NCBI RefSeq assembly: GCF_031455295.1
Contig: NZ_JAVDSL010000001.1
Span: 992,001-1,056,000, forward strand
Source: Leifsonia sp. 1010
GTDB lineage: Bacteria; Actinomycetota; Actinomycetes; Actinomycetales; Microbacteriaceae
Length of the DNA: 64,000 nucleotides
Reading direction: 5' to 3'
A model generated the notes under the pieces. It did not search any database, was not told the DNA's origin, and saw only the letters and a list, made by a program, of their open reading frames with translations. Below are positions 53,480 to 61,509 of this stretch, piece by piece. Within the stretch, counting starts at the first letter, position 1; the number at the start of each line of letters is the position of its first letter. A program made the translations under genes and the position numbers.

Positions 53480-54154
53480 GTGGCGGAGTCGGTTCGGGCG
53501 GGAGAGAGCGCGTGGCTCCGCCGCGCGCTGGTCGTGGAGGATCACGCCCTCATGCGCTCGCTGGTCTCCGACGCCTTCCGCTCGCGGGGGTTCGAGGTCG
53601 CGTCCGCCGAGTCCGCGCCGGAGGCCCTCGCCCTGGCCGACGCCTTCGACCCGGACCTGCTGGTGACCGACATCGACCTCCGACAGCGGCCGAACGGCGT
53701 CGAGCTGGCGACCATCCTGCGCTCGCGTGCGCCGCACGTCGCCATCCTCTTCCTGAGCAACCTGTCGCGCGATGCCGCCTCGGCACAGGCGCAGAGCACC
53801 GTCGCGGGCGCCTCGTTCGTCAACAAGGCCGCCATCGAATCGGTCGACGAACTGGTGGATGCGGCCGAGGCCGTGCTCGCCGATCGGCCGGTCTCCCGCG
53901 ACCGTGCCGCCTCGGATCCCCAGGCGCGGCTGCTCCGCCTGACCGCCGCCCAGCTGGAGACCACACGGCTGCTCGCCGCGGGACTGTCGAACGCCGAGAT
54001 CGCCCGACGGCGGGGCGTGTCGGTGCGTGCCGTCGAGAAGAGCGTCGAGCGGGTGTTCGCCGCGCTCGGGCTCGGCGGTGAGCGCACGACACCGCGCGTC
54101 GCCGCCGCGACGCTCTACACGACGACGTTCGGCGATCCCGCCTCGGGGCTCTGA
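53480..54154 (+). CDS. NarL/LuxR-family response regulator
   Basis: A 224-residue protein with a receiver domain (ALVVEDHALMRSLV; phosphoacceptor Asp in LLVTDIDLRQRPNGVEL; ILFLSNLS) and a C-terminal LuxR-type helix-turn-helix (LAAGLSNAEIARRRGVSVRAVEKSVERVFAALGL). The receiver Lys is in NKAAIES. It is followed 3 bp later by a membrane sensor-like gene, suggesting a two-component pair. The GTG start has a leaderless-type -10. Confidence 0.9.
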   Translation: MAESVRAGESAWLRRALVVEDHALMRSLVSDAFRSRGFEVASAESAPEALALADAFDPDLLVTDIDLRQRPNGVELATILRSRAPHVAILFLSNLSRDAASAQAQSTVAGASFVNKAAIESVDELVDAAEAVLADRPVSRDRAASDPQARLLRLTAAQLETTRLLAAGLSNAEIARRRGVSVRAVEKSVERVFAALGLGGERTTPRVAAATLYTTTFGDPASGL

Positions 54155-54157
54155 GCC

Positions 54158-55834
54158 GTGCTCCTCACGAACTTCCGCCGCTCCTTCGCACGCGTCTACG
54201 GACCGTCGGCGATCACCGTCTGGTCGTGGCTCATCACGCTGCCCTTCGCGGTGACCGTCATGTCGGGGCTGCAGTACGTCGACGGCGGTCCGGTCGAGGT
54301 GCTCGCCGTCTCGGGTCTCGCCCACGCCATCCTGGGCGGCGTGCTGCTCGCCGGCGCCGCACTGCTCCACCTCGTGCGCGGACGGGCGCGACCCGTCGTG
54401 GTCTTCGCGCTCTTCGCCGTCGCAGGCGGGCTCCGGCCGATCCTCTTCCTGGAGGCGGGCGGCCTCCTCTCCATCCCGGTGGCTCCGGGCGACCTGGTCG
54501 GGCGGATCAGCATCAATGTCGTCGCGCTCGTCGTCGCTTTCTCGCTGATCGCCATCGGCGTCGATCTCGTCCGCGAGCACCGGGGAGTGTTCCGGCGGCT
54601 CCGGGCCGCGCAACGGGCGTCGCAGCTCGATGTCGAGTGCGCCTCCGAGCGCCTGCGGCAGCTGCGCGCCGACACGGTGGACGACGTCGCGGCCGCACTG
54701 GAGGAGGCCGCCGCGGCGGCCGCATCCCGGCCGATGGAGCCGTCCGCGGCCGCTCGGGTGCTGCGAACGCTCGCCGAGGACGTCGTGCGGCCGGCCAGCC
54801 ACCGCGTCTACGCGGCAGCGGCGCCGGACGAGCTTGCGGAGGGCGCGGGCGCCGGGGCCAGGGAGTGGTCGGCGAGCGTCCTGGGCGGGATGCGCGCTGC
54901 CCCGCCGACCGCGAGCGCCGCACTCTTCTCCGCACTCGTCGTGCCGTTCGGGGTCCTGCTGTTCGGAGCGGTCAGCGCCCTCCCCGTCGCCGTCGGCTTC
55001 GCGGTGCTGCTGGCGGCCAACAGCGCCGTATCGCGGCTGCGCCTCCCGCGTCGGCCCCTTCCCCGGCTGACCCTCCTTCTCGGAAGCTACGGCCTGGTCG
55101 GCGTGCTGCTCGCGCTCAGCGGTGCGACGACCCTCCGTCTCGCGGGGGTGCGTCCCGAGTCCGTCTGGTTCGAGGCGCTGACGTATCCGCTGATCGCCAT
55201 GGCGGTGGCCTTCGTCGGCTCCCTCGCCGTCCGCACGCGTCTCGACCAGGAAGAGCTCGAGAGCGCGCTGCAGGCCAACGTCGCAACGGCCGCCCGGATC
55301 CGGAGCGAGTACGAGCGGGAACGCGGCTCGCTCGCCCGTCTGCTGCACGCGGGGGTCCAGTCGGAGTTGATCGCCGGTGCCCTTTCCCTGACAGCCAGCG
55401 CCGGTCCGAACGATGCCGGCGCGCGGATGGCCGAGATCGTCGGCCGGGCGCGCGACGCCCTCCGCGGGGCGCAAGACGAGCCGGACGCGGCAGAGCAGGT
55501 GCGGATGCTGCTCGACAGCTGGTCCTCCGCCATCCGCCTGACGGCCACGATCGGCGACGGCGTCTGGGAGCGGCTGGAGGACGGGTCGCGCACCGCGGCC
55601 GTCGTCGACGCGGTCTCCGAGGGGCTCGCGAACGCGGTCCGGCACGGCGACGGCTCGCCCGTCGCACTGGAACTGCGTCCGGCCGCCCACAGCGGCGTGG
55701 AGGTGGTGGTCCGGTCCGGCGGAGCGCTCGCCGCATCCGAGGCCGGGATCGGTCTGAAGCAGCTCTCGGAGCGCGGCACGGTCGCCCTCCGCGAGCTGTC
55801 CGGGCGTGTCGAACTGGCCGTCGCGATCCCCTGA
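54158..55834 (+). CDS. Degenerate membrane sensor kinase
   Basis: A 558-residue protein with two clusters of membrane helices (residues 15-145 and 265-365) and a C-terminal region resembling a HisKA_3/HATPase kinase. The phosphoacceptor region reads LARLLHAGVQSELIAGAL, where the His is kept but the usual LHDxV Asp is Ala. An ATPase-like N-box (SEGLANAVRHGDG) is present but the G1 box (DxGxG) is missing. It is likely partner of the preceding regulator, but phosphorylation by the canonical route is doubtful. Confidence 0.75.
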   Translation: MLLTNFRRSFARVYGPSAITVWSWLITLPFAVTVMSGLQYVDGGPVEVLAVSGLAHAILGGVLLAGAALLHLVRGRARPVVVFALFAVAGGLRPILFLEAGGLLSIPVAPGDLVGRISINVVALVVAFSLIAIGVDLVREHRGVFRRLRAAQRASQLDVECASERLRQLRADTVDDVAAALEEAAAAAASRPMEPSAAARVLRTLAEDVVRPASHRVYAAAAPDELAEGAGAGAREWSASVLGGMRAAPPTASAALFSALVVPFGVLLFGAVSALPVAVGFAVLLAANSAVSRLRLPRRPLPRLTLLLGSYGLVGVLLALSGATTLRLAGVRPESVWFEALTYPLIAMAVAFVGSLAVRTRLDQEELESALQANVATAARIRSEYERERGSLARLLHAGVQSELIAGALSLTASAGPNDAGARMAEIVGRARDALRGAQDEPDAAEQVRMLLDSWSSAIRLTATIGDGVWERLEDGSRTAAVVDAVSEGLANAVRHGDGSPVALELRPAAHSGVEVVVRSGGALAASEAGIGLKQLSERGTVALRELSGRVELAVAIP

Positions 55835-56109
55835 CCGGATGCTGAACGGCCGGTCGTGCCAGCCGTATCCCTTCGGGTCGCGATCCGTTGCGCCGCCTAG
55901 GTTTCCAGAGGACGGACGACGCTGCCGGCCCCGGTTCCGGGTGGGGGCCCCTGCGTGACCCGAACGCGCGGGAAAGGCCCCCGACCGGAATCCATTCATC
56001 TGCATTGATGGAACATCCAGGCGGAATCGGGTAGAAAGGATCGGTACGCTTTCGCGCCCATCCCCCCGGCGCGATCCTCCGACCGTCTCGCCAAGGAAGT
56101 ACCAGCAGC
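55835..56109 (+). ncRNA. Structured leader upstream of a secreted metallopeptidase-like gene
   Basis: This 275-bp gap contains a long imperfect stem: GGTTCCGG...GGGGGCC (55934-55950) with GGCCCCC...CCGGAATCC (55975-55992), plus a CATC/GATG hairpin further on. It precedes a cell-envelope-type exported protein gene. A structured 5' leader is likely, perhaps a riboswitch or thermosensor-like element. It does not match the c-di-AMP (ydaO) consensus I know: the GGGGUGAAUCG-type core is absent. Class unknown. Confidence 0.45.
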
Positions 56110-57168
56110 TTGCCCCAGTCCACTCCCTCAGTGCGGCCTCGCCGCAGTCTCAGGGCACCCGTCGTGGTGGATGTGGACCAGCAGCACGAACTGTCGGACG
56201 ACCCGGTCAGCGCGTTCACGACGGCCGAGGAACTGACCGCGACGCAGACCTTCCCGAGCCGCCGCGCCGCCCTCGAGGCCGAGCGAAGCCGGCCGGCGAA
56301 GCGCGAGCGCGTCGTCGTACGGCCGACCCGCGACCGGCGCGACGCCAAGGCCGCCGCTCGTGCGGAGCGCGCCAACCGGCCGCCGCGCCGCACGCGGACT
56401 CCGCGACCCGCCCGCCCGGCTCGTACCGAGGGCCGGCGCTGGGGTGTCCACGCCGTCGTCATGCTGGCGCTCGCCGCCTTCTTCGGCACCGCAGCGCTCC
56501 CGGCCTACGCCACGACGGGCGAGGGCTCGACGGTCGGTGCCGCACGGACCGCCCTCGCGGTGCAGACGTTGACCGGCGGCGGCGTGACCCAGGTGGTCGC
56601 CCGCGACGGGCTCGACATCCAGGAGAGCCCGCAGGCGCTCGACTCGACCACCAACACGACGGTGTCTCCGACGGTCCAGGCCCTCGCCGTCCAGCTCATG
56701 GGCGCGGTCGCGGCCGGCCGGCTGGTCGGCTCGACGCCGAACCACATCCCCGAGATCGCCGACCTCGCCGAGGGCCGCGCGGTTCCCGGCTGCGGCATCG
56801 ACTACCGCGTGCTGCAGGCCATCTCTGTCGCCCTCGACAACTTCAACCAGGTCGGCGTCAGTGACATCAACCGCCGCTGCACCGGCCAGATCGAGGGAGC
56901 GGGCACCGAGTCCGCCCACTACGCCGACGGCGGCGGTCACGCCCTCGACTTCTACCTGCTCAACGGTTCGCCCCTCACCGGCGGCGACGCGAAGTCGGTC
57001 CAGCTCATCAAGATCCTCGACCCGATCGTGCCGGATGGCACGGGCCTCGGTCAGATCGGCTGCCGGTCCTCCATGGACCTCACGAACTTCAAGCCGTTCG
57101 ACGACACGTGCAACCACCTGCACATCGACTTCCTCAAGTCGGACGGTCCCGCGCTCCGCTACGGCTGA
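56110..57168 (+). CDS. Secreted/membrane LAS-type metallopeptidase-like protein
   Basis: A 352-residue protein: long basic cytoplasmic N-terminus (residues 1-110, Arg-rich), one membrane helix (VHAVVMLALAAFFGTAALPAYA), and an extracellular C-terminal domain (about 200-352) with the metal-binding pattern of VanY/ARB-07466-type D,D-peptidases: HALDFYLL, with His-x-x-Asp, and CNHLHIDFL. It has the zinc ligands but no extra catalytic residue can be confirmed. Likely acts on peptidoglycan (inference). The TTG start at 56110 follows a structured leader. Confidence 0.8.
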   Translation: MPQSTPSVRPRRSLRAPVVVDVDQQHELSDDPVSAFTTAEELTATQTFPSRRAALEAERSRPAKRERVVVRPTRDRRDAKAAARAERANRPPRRTRTPRPARPARTEGRRWGVHAVVMLALAAFFGTAALPAYATTGEGSTVGAARTALAVQTLTGGGVTQVVARDGLDIQESPQALDSTTNTTVSPTVQALAVQLMGAVAAGRLVGSTPNHIPEIADLAEGRAVPGCGIDYRVLQAISVALDNFNQVGVSDINRRCTGQIEGAGTESAHYADGGGHALDFYLLNGSPLTGGDAKSVQLIKILDPIVPDGTGLGQIGCRSSMDLTNFKPFDDTCNHLHIDFLKSDGPALRYG

Positions 57169-57198
57169 CCCGCCCATCCCGACCGAGAGCGGCCGGAG

Positions 57199-57855
57199 TC
57201 AGCCGATGAGGTTGAGCGCCGCCCACTGCAGCAGGATGACCGTCTTGCCGTCGGCGATCCTGCCGTCCGCGATCAGGTCGAGGGCTTCGTCGTAGCCGAC
57301 GACGACCGGTTCGATCTCCTCGCCCTCCTCTTCGACGCCACCGCCGCCGACGACGTCGGCAGGCACGTAGGGTGCGGCGTAGAAGTGCACCCGTTCTGTT
57401 ACCGACCCCGGGCTCATGTAGAGGTCGAACAGGTGCGTCAGCGCGCCGATGCTCACCCCGAGCTCCTCCGCCGCCTCCCGGCGGATCGCCTCCTCCGGCG
57501 AATCGCCGTCGAGGAGACCGGCCGCCGATTCGATCAGCATGCCGTCCGGGTGTCCGTTGACGTAAACGGGGAAGCGGAACTGCCGGGTGAGCAGGAACGT
57601 GCGACCGGCCGGGTCGTAGAGGAGCACGGTGGCCCCGTTGCCGCGGTCGTACGTCTCGCGCGTCTGCGTCGTCCACCGCCCGTCCCGTCCGCGGTAGTCG
57701 AAGGTGGTGCGCCGCAGCACGTGCCAGCCGTCGGAGGTGACCTCGACCCCGCGCACGCGGACGTCCGGGTTCCCGTCGAGGTCGAGCCCGGTCCGGTGGA
57801 GCCCGGACCGCCCGCGGGCATCGGGGAGGTCGTGGCCGGGTCGCTGATCGCTCAT
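57199..57855 (-). CDS. Nudix hydrolase (ADP-sugar pyrophosphatase-like)
   Basis: A 218-residue protein with the Nudix box GLLDGDSPEEAIRREAAEELGV (GX5EX7REUXEEXGU) near residue 115. Flanking sequence (TRQFRFPVYVNG, YMSPGSVTERVHFYAAPY) fits the NudK/ADP-ribose pyrophosphatase group that hydrolyse nucleoside diphosphate sugars. TAGTCT lies 6 nt before the ATG, so the mRNA is probably leaderless. Confidence 0.9.
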   Translation of the reverse strand: MSDQRPGHDLPDARGRSGLHRTGLDLDGNPDVRVRGVEVTSDGWHVLRRTTFDYRGRDGRWTTQTRETYDRGNGATVLLYDPAGRTFLLTRQFRFPVYVNGHPDGMLIESAAGLLDGDSPEEAIRREAAEELGVSIGALTHLFDLYMSPGSVTERVHFYAAPYVPADVVGGGGVEEEGEEIEPVVVGYDEALDLIADGRIADGKTVILLQWAALNLIG

Positions 57856-57861
57856 GCTTCG

Positions 57862-57867
57862 AGACTA
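57862..57867 (-). promoter_or_regulatory. -10 box of a leaderless promoter (Nudix)
   Basis: Minus-strand TAGTCT lies 6 nt before the ATG at 57855. Confidence 0.5.
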
Positions 57868-57904
57868 GCTTCGCGTTGGGGGAGCTCCCGCGCGGCTCCC
57901 GGCG

Positions 57905-58945
57905 TCAGCGGTAGCGACGGCGGAGCTCCCGCGCGGCGAGGATGTCGCCGGCGTGCGCCTCGCGGGCTTTGATCAGCGCCTTGTCCGACTTGAGCGGGAG
58001 CCGCAGCACGTCGTCCGCTTCGATGCCCGCGACGAGCTCCCGTGCGCGCTCGACCTCCGAGTCGAGCTCGGCGCCGAACAGGAGAGCGTTGTTGGCGATC
58101 CAGATCCACAGCAGGAACACGATGATGCCGGCCAGTGCGCCGTACGTGCGGTCGTAGTTGCCGAAGTTGCCGACGTAGAAGGCGAACAGCGCAGACGCGA
58201 TGCCGAGCACGATGATCGCGGCGAGGGAACCGGGCGTCAGCCAGCGGAACCGCGGGTGCTTGATGTTCGGCGTCGACGCGTACAGCACGGCGAGCAGCAG
58301 CACGAGGACGATGATGACGACGGGCCAGCGGAGGATCGACCACGCCGCCTGGAACGCTTCGTCGAGTCCGATCAGTCCGCCGAGGAACGACAGCACGGGG
58401 CCGGACACCACGAGCATCAGGGCGAGCAGCGAGATCAGCACCAGGGTGAGCAGCGTCACGCCGAGCTGGACCGGCCGCAGGACCAGGGCCGTGCGCCCTT
58501 CAGGGACGCCGTACACGCGGTTGAGCGCCCGGCCGAAGCCGCCGACGTATCCCGACGCCGACCACACGGCGCCGACGATTCCGATGACCAGCGCCCACCC
58601 GGTGGCGGGGGAGGACGCAATGCTCTCGATCGGCCCCTTCAGGACGTCGGTCATGCCCGGCGCCAGCTCGTTGACCATCCCGAACAGCGCATCGATGCCC
58701 GCCTGGCTCTGCCCGACGATCCCGAGGATGCTGACGAGCGCCAGCAGTGCGGGGAAGAGCGACAGCACAGCGAAGTAGGTCAGTCCGGCGGCGAGGTCGG
58801 TGCACTGGTCGGTGGTGAAGCTGCGCATCGTCCGCTTGAGGATGAACCCCCACGGCAGGCGGTACCACGGCAGGCTGCGACGATCCTCGATCCGCCGGAC
58901 CGCCTTGGCGCGGTCGCTGCCGACGCCGCCCTGGTCAGCCGGCAC
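57905..58945 (-). CDS. YihY/BrkB-family membrane protein, copy 2
   Basis: A 346-residue paralogue of the protein at 30496, with the same TDQCTDLAAGLTYFAVLSLFPALLALVSILG signature and about six helices. The GTG start overlaps the DUF3618 stop by 11 bp, tighter than in the first cassette where a terminator-like hairpin separates them. Function uncertain as for copy 1. Confidence 0.88.
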   Translation of the reverse strand: MPADQGGVGSDRAKAVRRIEDRRSLPWYRLPWGFILKRTMRSFTTDQCTDLAAGLTYFAVLSLFPALLALVSILGIVGQSQAGIDALFGMVNELAPGMTDVLKGPIESIASSPATGWALVIGIVGAVWSASGYVGGFGRALNRVYGVPEGRTALVLRPVQLGVTLLTLVLISLLALMLVVSGPVLSFLGGLIGLDEAFQAAWSILRWPVVIIVLVLLLAVLYASTPNIKHPRFRWLTPGSLAAIIVLGIASALFAFYVGNFGNYDRTYGALAGIIVFLLWIWIANNALLFGAELDSEVERARELVAGIEADDVLRLPLKSDKALIKAREAHAGDILAARELRRRYR

Positions 58946-59213
58946 GCCCGCGTCTCCGCAGCAGGAGCGCGGCGATCCCGGCCGCGGTCCCGGTCAGGGC
59001 GAGGAAGAGCCCGACGAAGAAGGTGGGATGCGACCGGATCTGCACCCGGACGTTGAAAGTCGCGAAGAGGTCGTCGAGGGTGCTGGCGAGCTCCTCCCGC
59101 GTCACCTCGAGGTCGAGCTTCAAGGAGTTGATGCCGGCCCCCTTGGGGAGCGGCGGGCGTCCGGCAGGGCGCTGCCCCTGGCGGCTCACCGACGGTGTGG
59201 TGTCCGTAGTCAC
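58935..59213 (-). CDS. DUF3618 protein, short form
   Basis: A 92-residue protein: a proline-rich start, then KGAGINSLKLDLEVTREELASTLDDLFATFNVRVQIRSHP, a DUF3618-like amphipathic helix, then a membrane helix (TFFVGLFLALTGTAAGIAALLL). It overlaps the holin-X gene by 4 bp and the YihY gene by 11 bp. It lacks the long repeat tail of the copy at 31664. Confidence 0.85.
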   Translation of the reverse strand: MTTDTTPSVSRQGQRPAGRPPLPKGAGINSLKLDLEVTREELASTLDDLFATFNVRVQIRSHPTFFVGLFLALTGTAAGIAALLLRRRGRAG

Positions 59214-59638
59214 GGCTGCTCCCCCTTCAGGGCCTTCGCGTCGGCGCTCAGCTCGCTGCCCAGATCGTCGGGCACCGGCGGAACGCCCTTCTTGAGACTG
59301 CGCCAGCCGATCAGGCCGAGGACGACGGCGATCACGATGAGGATGACGGCGACGATGATCGCCGAGAGCCAGGCGGGGAGGATGAGCGCGAAGCCCAGGA
59401 CGGCGGCCGTCACCAGCACGCCGAATGCGAAGAAGAGGAACAGCAGGGCGCCGACGAGGAGCCCCGCGCCGATCCCGGCCGCCTTCGCCTTGGCGGACAT
59501 CTCCGCCTTGAAGAGGGCGATCTCCGACGCGACGAGGCGACGCAGCTGAGCGACGAGGTCCTTCGTCAACTCAGGGAGCGGACGGAGTCCGCGGGTGGTG
59601 CGGCGGCGCTCGCGCGGCAGCGGAGGCGTATGGGCCAT
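59210..59638 (-). CDS. Holin-X family membrane protein, copy 2
   Basis: A 142-residue paralogue of the gene at 32239: N-terminal amphipathic helix (LTKDLVAQLRRLVASEIALFKAEMSAKAK) and two membrane helices, ending acidic. It is the first gene of the second cassette and is coupled to the DUF3618 gene by a 4-bp overlap. Chromosomal, not linked to phage genes. Confidence 0.85.
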   Translation of the reverse strand: MAHTPPLPRERRRTTRGLRPLPELTKDLVAQLRRLVASEIALFKAEMSAKAKAAGIGAGLLVGALLFLFFAFGVLVTAAVLGFALILPAWLSAIIVAVILIVIAVVLGLIGWRSLKKGVPPVPDDLGSELSADAKALKGEQP

Positions 59639-59724
59639 CGGTTCGGGCTCCCTTCAGACGCTGTATCGCCGAACGTACCCCACCCCTCGGTACGAGTGAA
59701 CCCGCGATGGTGCACACTAGGGGC

Positions 59725-60252
59725 ATGAACGGCAATGCGCTCTCCGGCCGGGGCGGCATCCTGGTGGCGGTCGTTCCCGGTCAGCCGATCGCGGTGCTGG
59801 AGGAGGCCGCCCGTCTCGCCGACGATCTGGACGTGCCGCTCGTCTGCGCCAACGTCGACCCGGACCGGTACCTCGTCTCGAGCTACGTCGACGGAACGGT
59901 GGTGGCACTGCCGTACGACCCGGACCTGCCCGAGACGGAGGAGGCGCGGTTCGACCCTGACCTGGAGGCGCACATCCGCCGCTTCCTCGACGGCCGCGGC
60001 ATCCCCTATTTCCTGCAGCAGCTGGCCGGTGATCCTGCCTGGTCGCTGTCGCGTCTGGCGGACGACATGGAGGCGCGCTACATCGTGGTGGGCACGCGTG
60101 AGGCCGGTCTTCGCGGCAGCCTGCGAGAGTTCTTCAACGGTTCCGTCGGCGTGCACCTGGCGCACCGGCAGCACCGCCCCGTCGTCGTGGTGCCCCTGAA
60201 CCCCGTTCCGGGTGCCCAGAAGCTCCCCTGGGAAGAGCCGCCGCTCTCGTGA
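59725..60252 (+). CDS. Universal stress protein (UspA) family
   Basis: A 175-residue UspA-fold protein starting at the ATG at 59725. The nucleotide-binding region includes ADDMEARYIVVGTREAGLRGSLREFFNGSVGVHLAHRQHRPVVVVP, with the Gly-rich ATP motif GSVGVHLAH of the family. Role in stress tolerance. Its stop overlaps the following crcB start (GTGA), so expression is tied to fluoride export, which is uncommon for Usp genes. Confidence 0.88.
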   Translation: MNGNALSGRGGILVAVVPGQPIAVLEEAARLADDLDVPLVCANVDPDRYLVSSYVDGTVVALPYDPDLPETEEARFDPDLEAHIRRFLDGRGIPYFLQQLAGDPAWSLSRLADDMEARYIVVGTREAGLRGSLREFFNGSVGVHLAHRQHRPVVVVPLNPVPGAQKLPWEEPPLS

Positions 60253-60692
60253 CGACCCGCGCGCCCGCGCCCGTGCATCTGCACTGGCGCTCGATCCTGC
60301 TCGTTTTCGTGGGGGGCGCGCTGGGGGCGGCCGCGCGGTACCTCCTGACGCTGTCCGTGCCGCCGGTCGCGGGCGTGCCTCTCATCACGTTCCTCATCAA
60401 TGTGACGGGCGCCTTCGTGCTCGGGTGGCTTCTGCAGTCACTCGCCCTGCGCGGACCGGATGAGGGCCGCCGGCGCGATCTCCGGCTGTTCGTCGGCACC
60501 GGCATCCTCGGCGGCTACACGACGTACAGCTCCCTGGCGGTGGACACCGACGGCCTGATCGCGGCCCAGAGCATCGGCCTCAGCATCCTCTACGCCGTCG
60601 CGACCGTCGCCGTCGGCGCCATCGCGTCTGTCGCGGGCATCGCCCTGGCATCCGGCATCGCGCGTCGGCGGGCCGAGCGGAGCGGCCGGTGA
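60249..60692 (+). CDS. crcB1: Fluoride channel CrcB subunit 1
   Basis: A 147-residue Fluc/CrcB protein with about four membrane helices and the signatures GGALGAAARYLLT, NVTGAFVLGWLL and GGYTTYSSLAVD. It forms fluoride export channels, here likely as a heterodimer with the next gene. GTG start overlaps the Usp stop; its stop overlaps crcB2. Confidence 0.93.
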   Translation: MTTRAPAPVHLHWRSILLVFVGGALGAAARYLLTLSVPPVAGVPLITFLINVTGAFVLGWLLQSLALRGPDEGRRRDLRLFVGTGILGGYTTYSSLAVDTDGLIAAQSIGLSILYAVATVAVGAIASVAGIALASGIARRRAERSGR

Positions 60693-61066
60693 CCGCGCTG
60701 CTCGTCGTCGCCGTCGCCGCGGCCGGCGGGCTGGGCGCGGTCGCCCGGCTGGTGCTCGACGGTGTGCTCAAGGCACGGGTGCGGGTCTCGTTCCCGTTCG
60801 GTACCACGGTGATCAACGTGAGCGGGTCGTTCCTGCTCGGGCTGGTCACCGGGCTCGCACTCGCCCACGGCCTTCCGCCCGAGTGGCGCGCCGTGCTGGG
60901 GACGGGCTTCCTGGGCGGCTACACCACGTTCAGCACCGCAAGCTACGAGACGGTGCGCCTGGCGCAGCAGCGACGCTATCGGGCGGCACTGTTCAACGGC
61001 GTCGGGATGCTGGTGCTGGCGCTCGCCGCGGCAGGGCTCGGCCTGTGGCTCGGTCAGCTCGCGTGA
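60689..61066 (+). CDS. crcB2: Fluoride channel CrcB subunit 2
   Basis: A 125-residue Fluc/CrcB protein (AAGGLGAVARLVLDG, NVSGSFLLGLVTGLA, GGYTTFSTASYETV). Actinobacteria often carry two paired crcB genes, whose products form an obligate pair. GTG start overlaps crcB1 stop by 4 bp. No fluoride riboswitch was found upstream of the operon. Confidence 0.93.
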   Translation: MTALLVVAVAAAGGLGAVARLVLDGVLKARVRVSFPFGTTVINVSGSFLLGLVTGLALAHGLPPEWRAVLGTGFLGGYTTFSTASYETVRLAQQRRYRAALFNGVGMLVLALAAAGLGLWLGQLA

Positions 61067-61100
61067 CGACCGCCGGCGATACGGTGAACCCGGGACCGGG

Positions 61101-61463
61101 TCAGTCCTGGTCGGGCTCCTGCTCCATCCACCACTCGGTGAACTCCTCGGCGCGGCCGTCCTCCGCCAGCCGGATTATCCACAGGTTGCTGTAGATCGGT
61201 CCGTCGCGGTAGTCGGTCACGCCCTCGACGAAGTACACCGGGCCGTCCTGCCCGAGGAGCCGCCACTCGAAGGTGGCAGCGCCCGGGTCGTCCTGGGCGT
61301 CGAGCCAGCCTTCGACGATCTCGATGTGGCCGTCCCAGGGCTCGGCGAACGGCTCGGTCCGGTAGCTGGCGTCCTCGGTGAACAGCGCGCGGATGTCGTC
61401 GGGCTCGTTGCTCTCCCACGCGCGTCGGTAACGGTCGATCCAGGTGCTGAGCGCGTCGGCCAT
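61101..61463 (-). CDS. SnoaL/NTF2-like domain protein
   Basis: A 120-residue NTF2-fold protein: STWIDRYRRAWESNEPDDIRALFTEDASYRTEPFAEPWDGHIEIVEGWL at the start, and NLWIIRLAEDGRAEEFTEWWMEQE at the end. SnoaL-like proteins bind or convert small ligands; no catalytic residues can be assigned. TATAAC lies 6 nt before the ATG. Divergent from the small membrane protein at 61510, with a 46-bp gap holding both start regions. Confidence 0.85.
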   Translation of the reverse strand: MADALSTWIDRYRRAWESNEPDDIRALFTEDASYRTEPFAEPWDGHIEIVEGWLDAQDDPGAATFEWRLLGQDGPVYFVEGVTDYRDGPIYSNLWIIRLAEDGRAEEFTEWWMEQEPDQD

Positions 61464-61469
61464 GTCCCC

Positions 61470-61475
61470 GTTATA
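61470..61475 (-). promoter_or_regulatory. -10-like box, leaderless start (SnoaL-like)
   Basis: Minus-strand TATAAC lies 6 nt before the ATG at 61463. Confidence 0.5.
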
Positions 61476-61497
61476 CGCCCTGGCCGCCGGGCACCGC

Positions 61498-61503
61498 TAC
61501 GCT
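61498..61503 (+). promoter_or_regulatory. -10 box of a leaderless promoter (membrane protein)
   Basis: TACGCT lies 6 nt before the ATG at 61510; the two opposing boxes in this gap are only 22 bp apart. Confidence 0.5.
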
Positions 61504-61509
61504 GACGCC

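Noticed and set aside
53366-56005. Extension of the CopC-like gene into a very long minus-strand frame
   Set aside because: The upstream part is antisense to the NarL-type regulator and sensor genes; the signal peptide at 53365 marks the true start.
55835-56109. c-di-AMP (ydaO) riboswitch
   Set aside because: The conserved GGGGUGAAUCG-type core and its partner strand are not seen, although the genomic context would suit it.
59640-59724. Fluoride riboswitch before the usp-crcB operon
   Set aside because: The conserved pseudoknot core expected of crcB-type RNAs is absent from this short gap.
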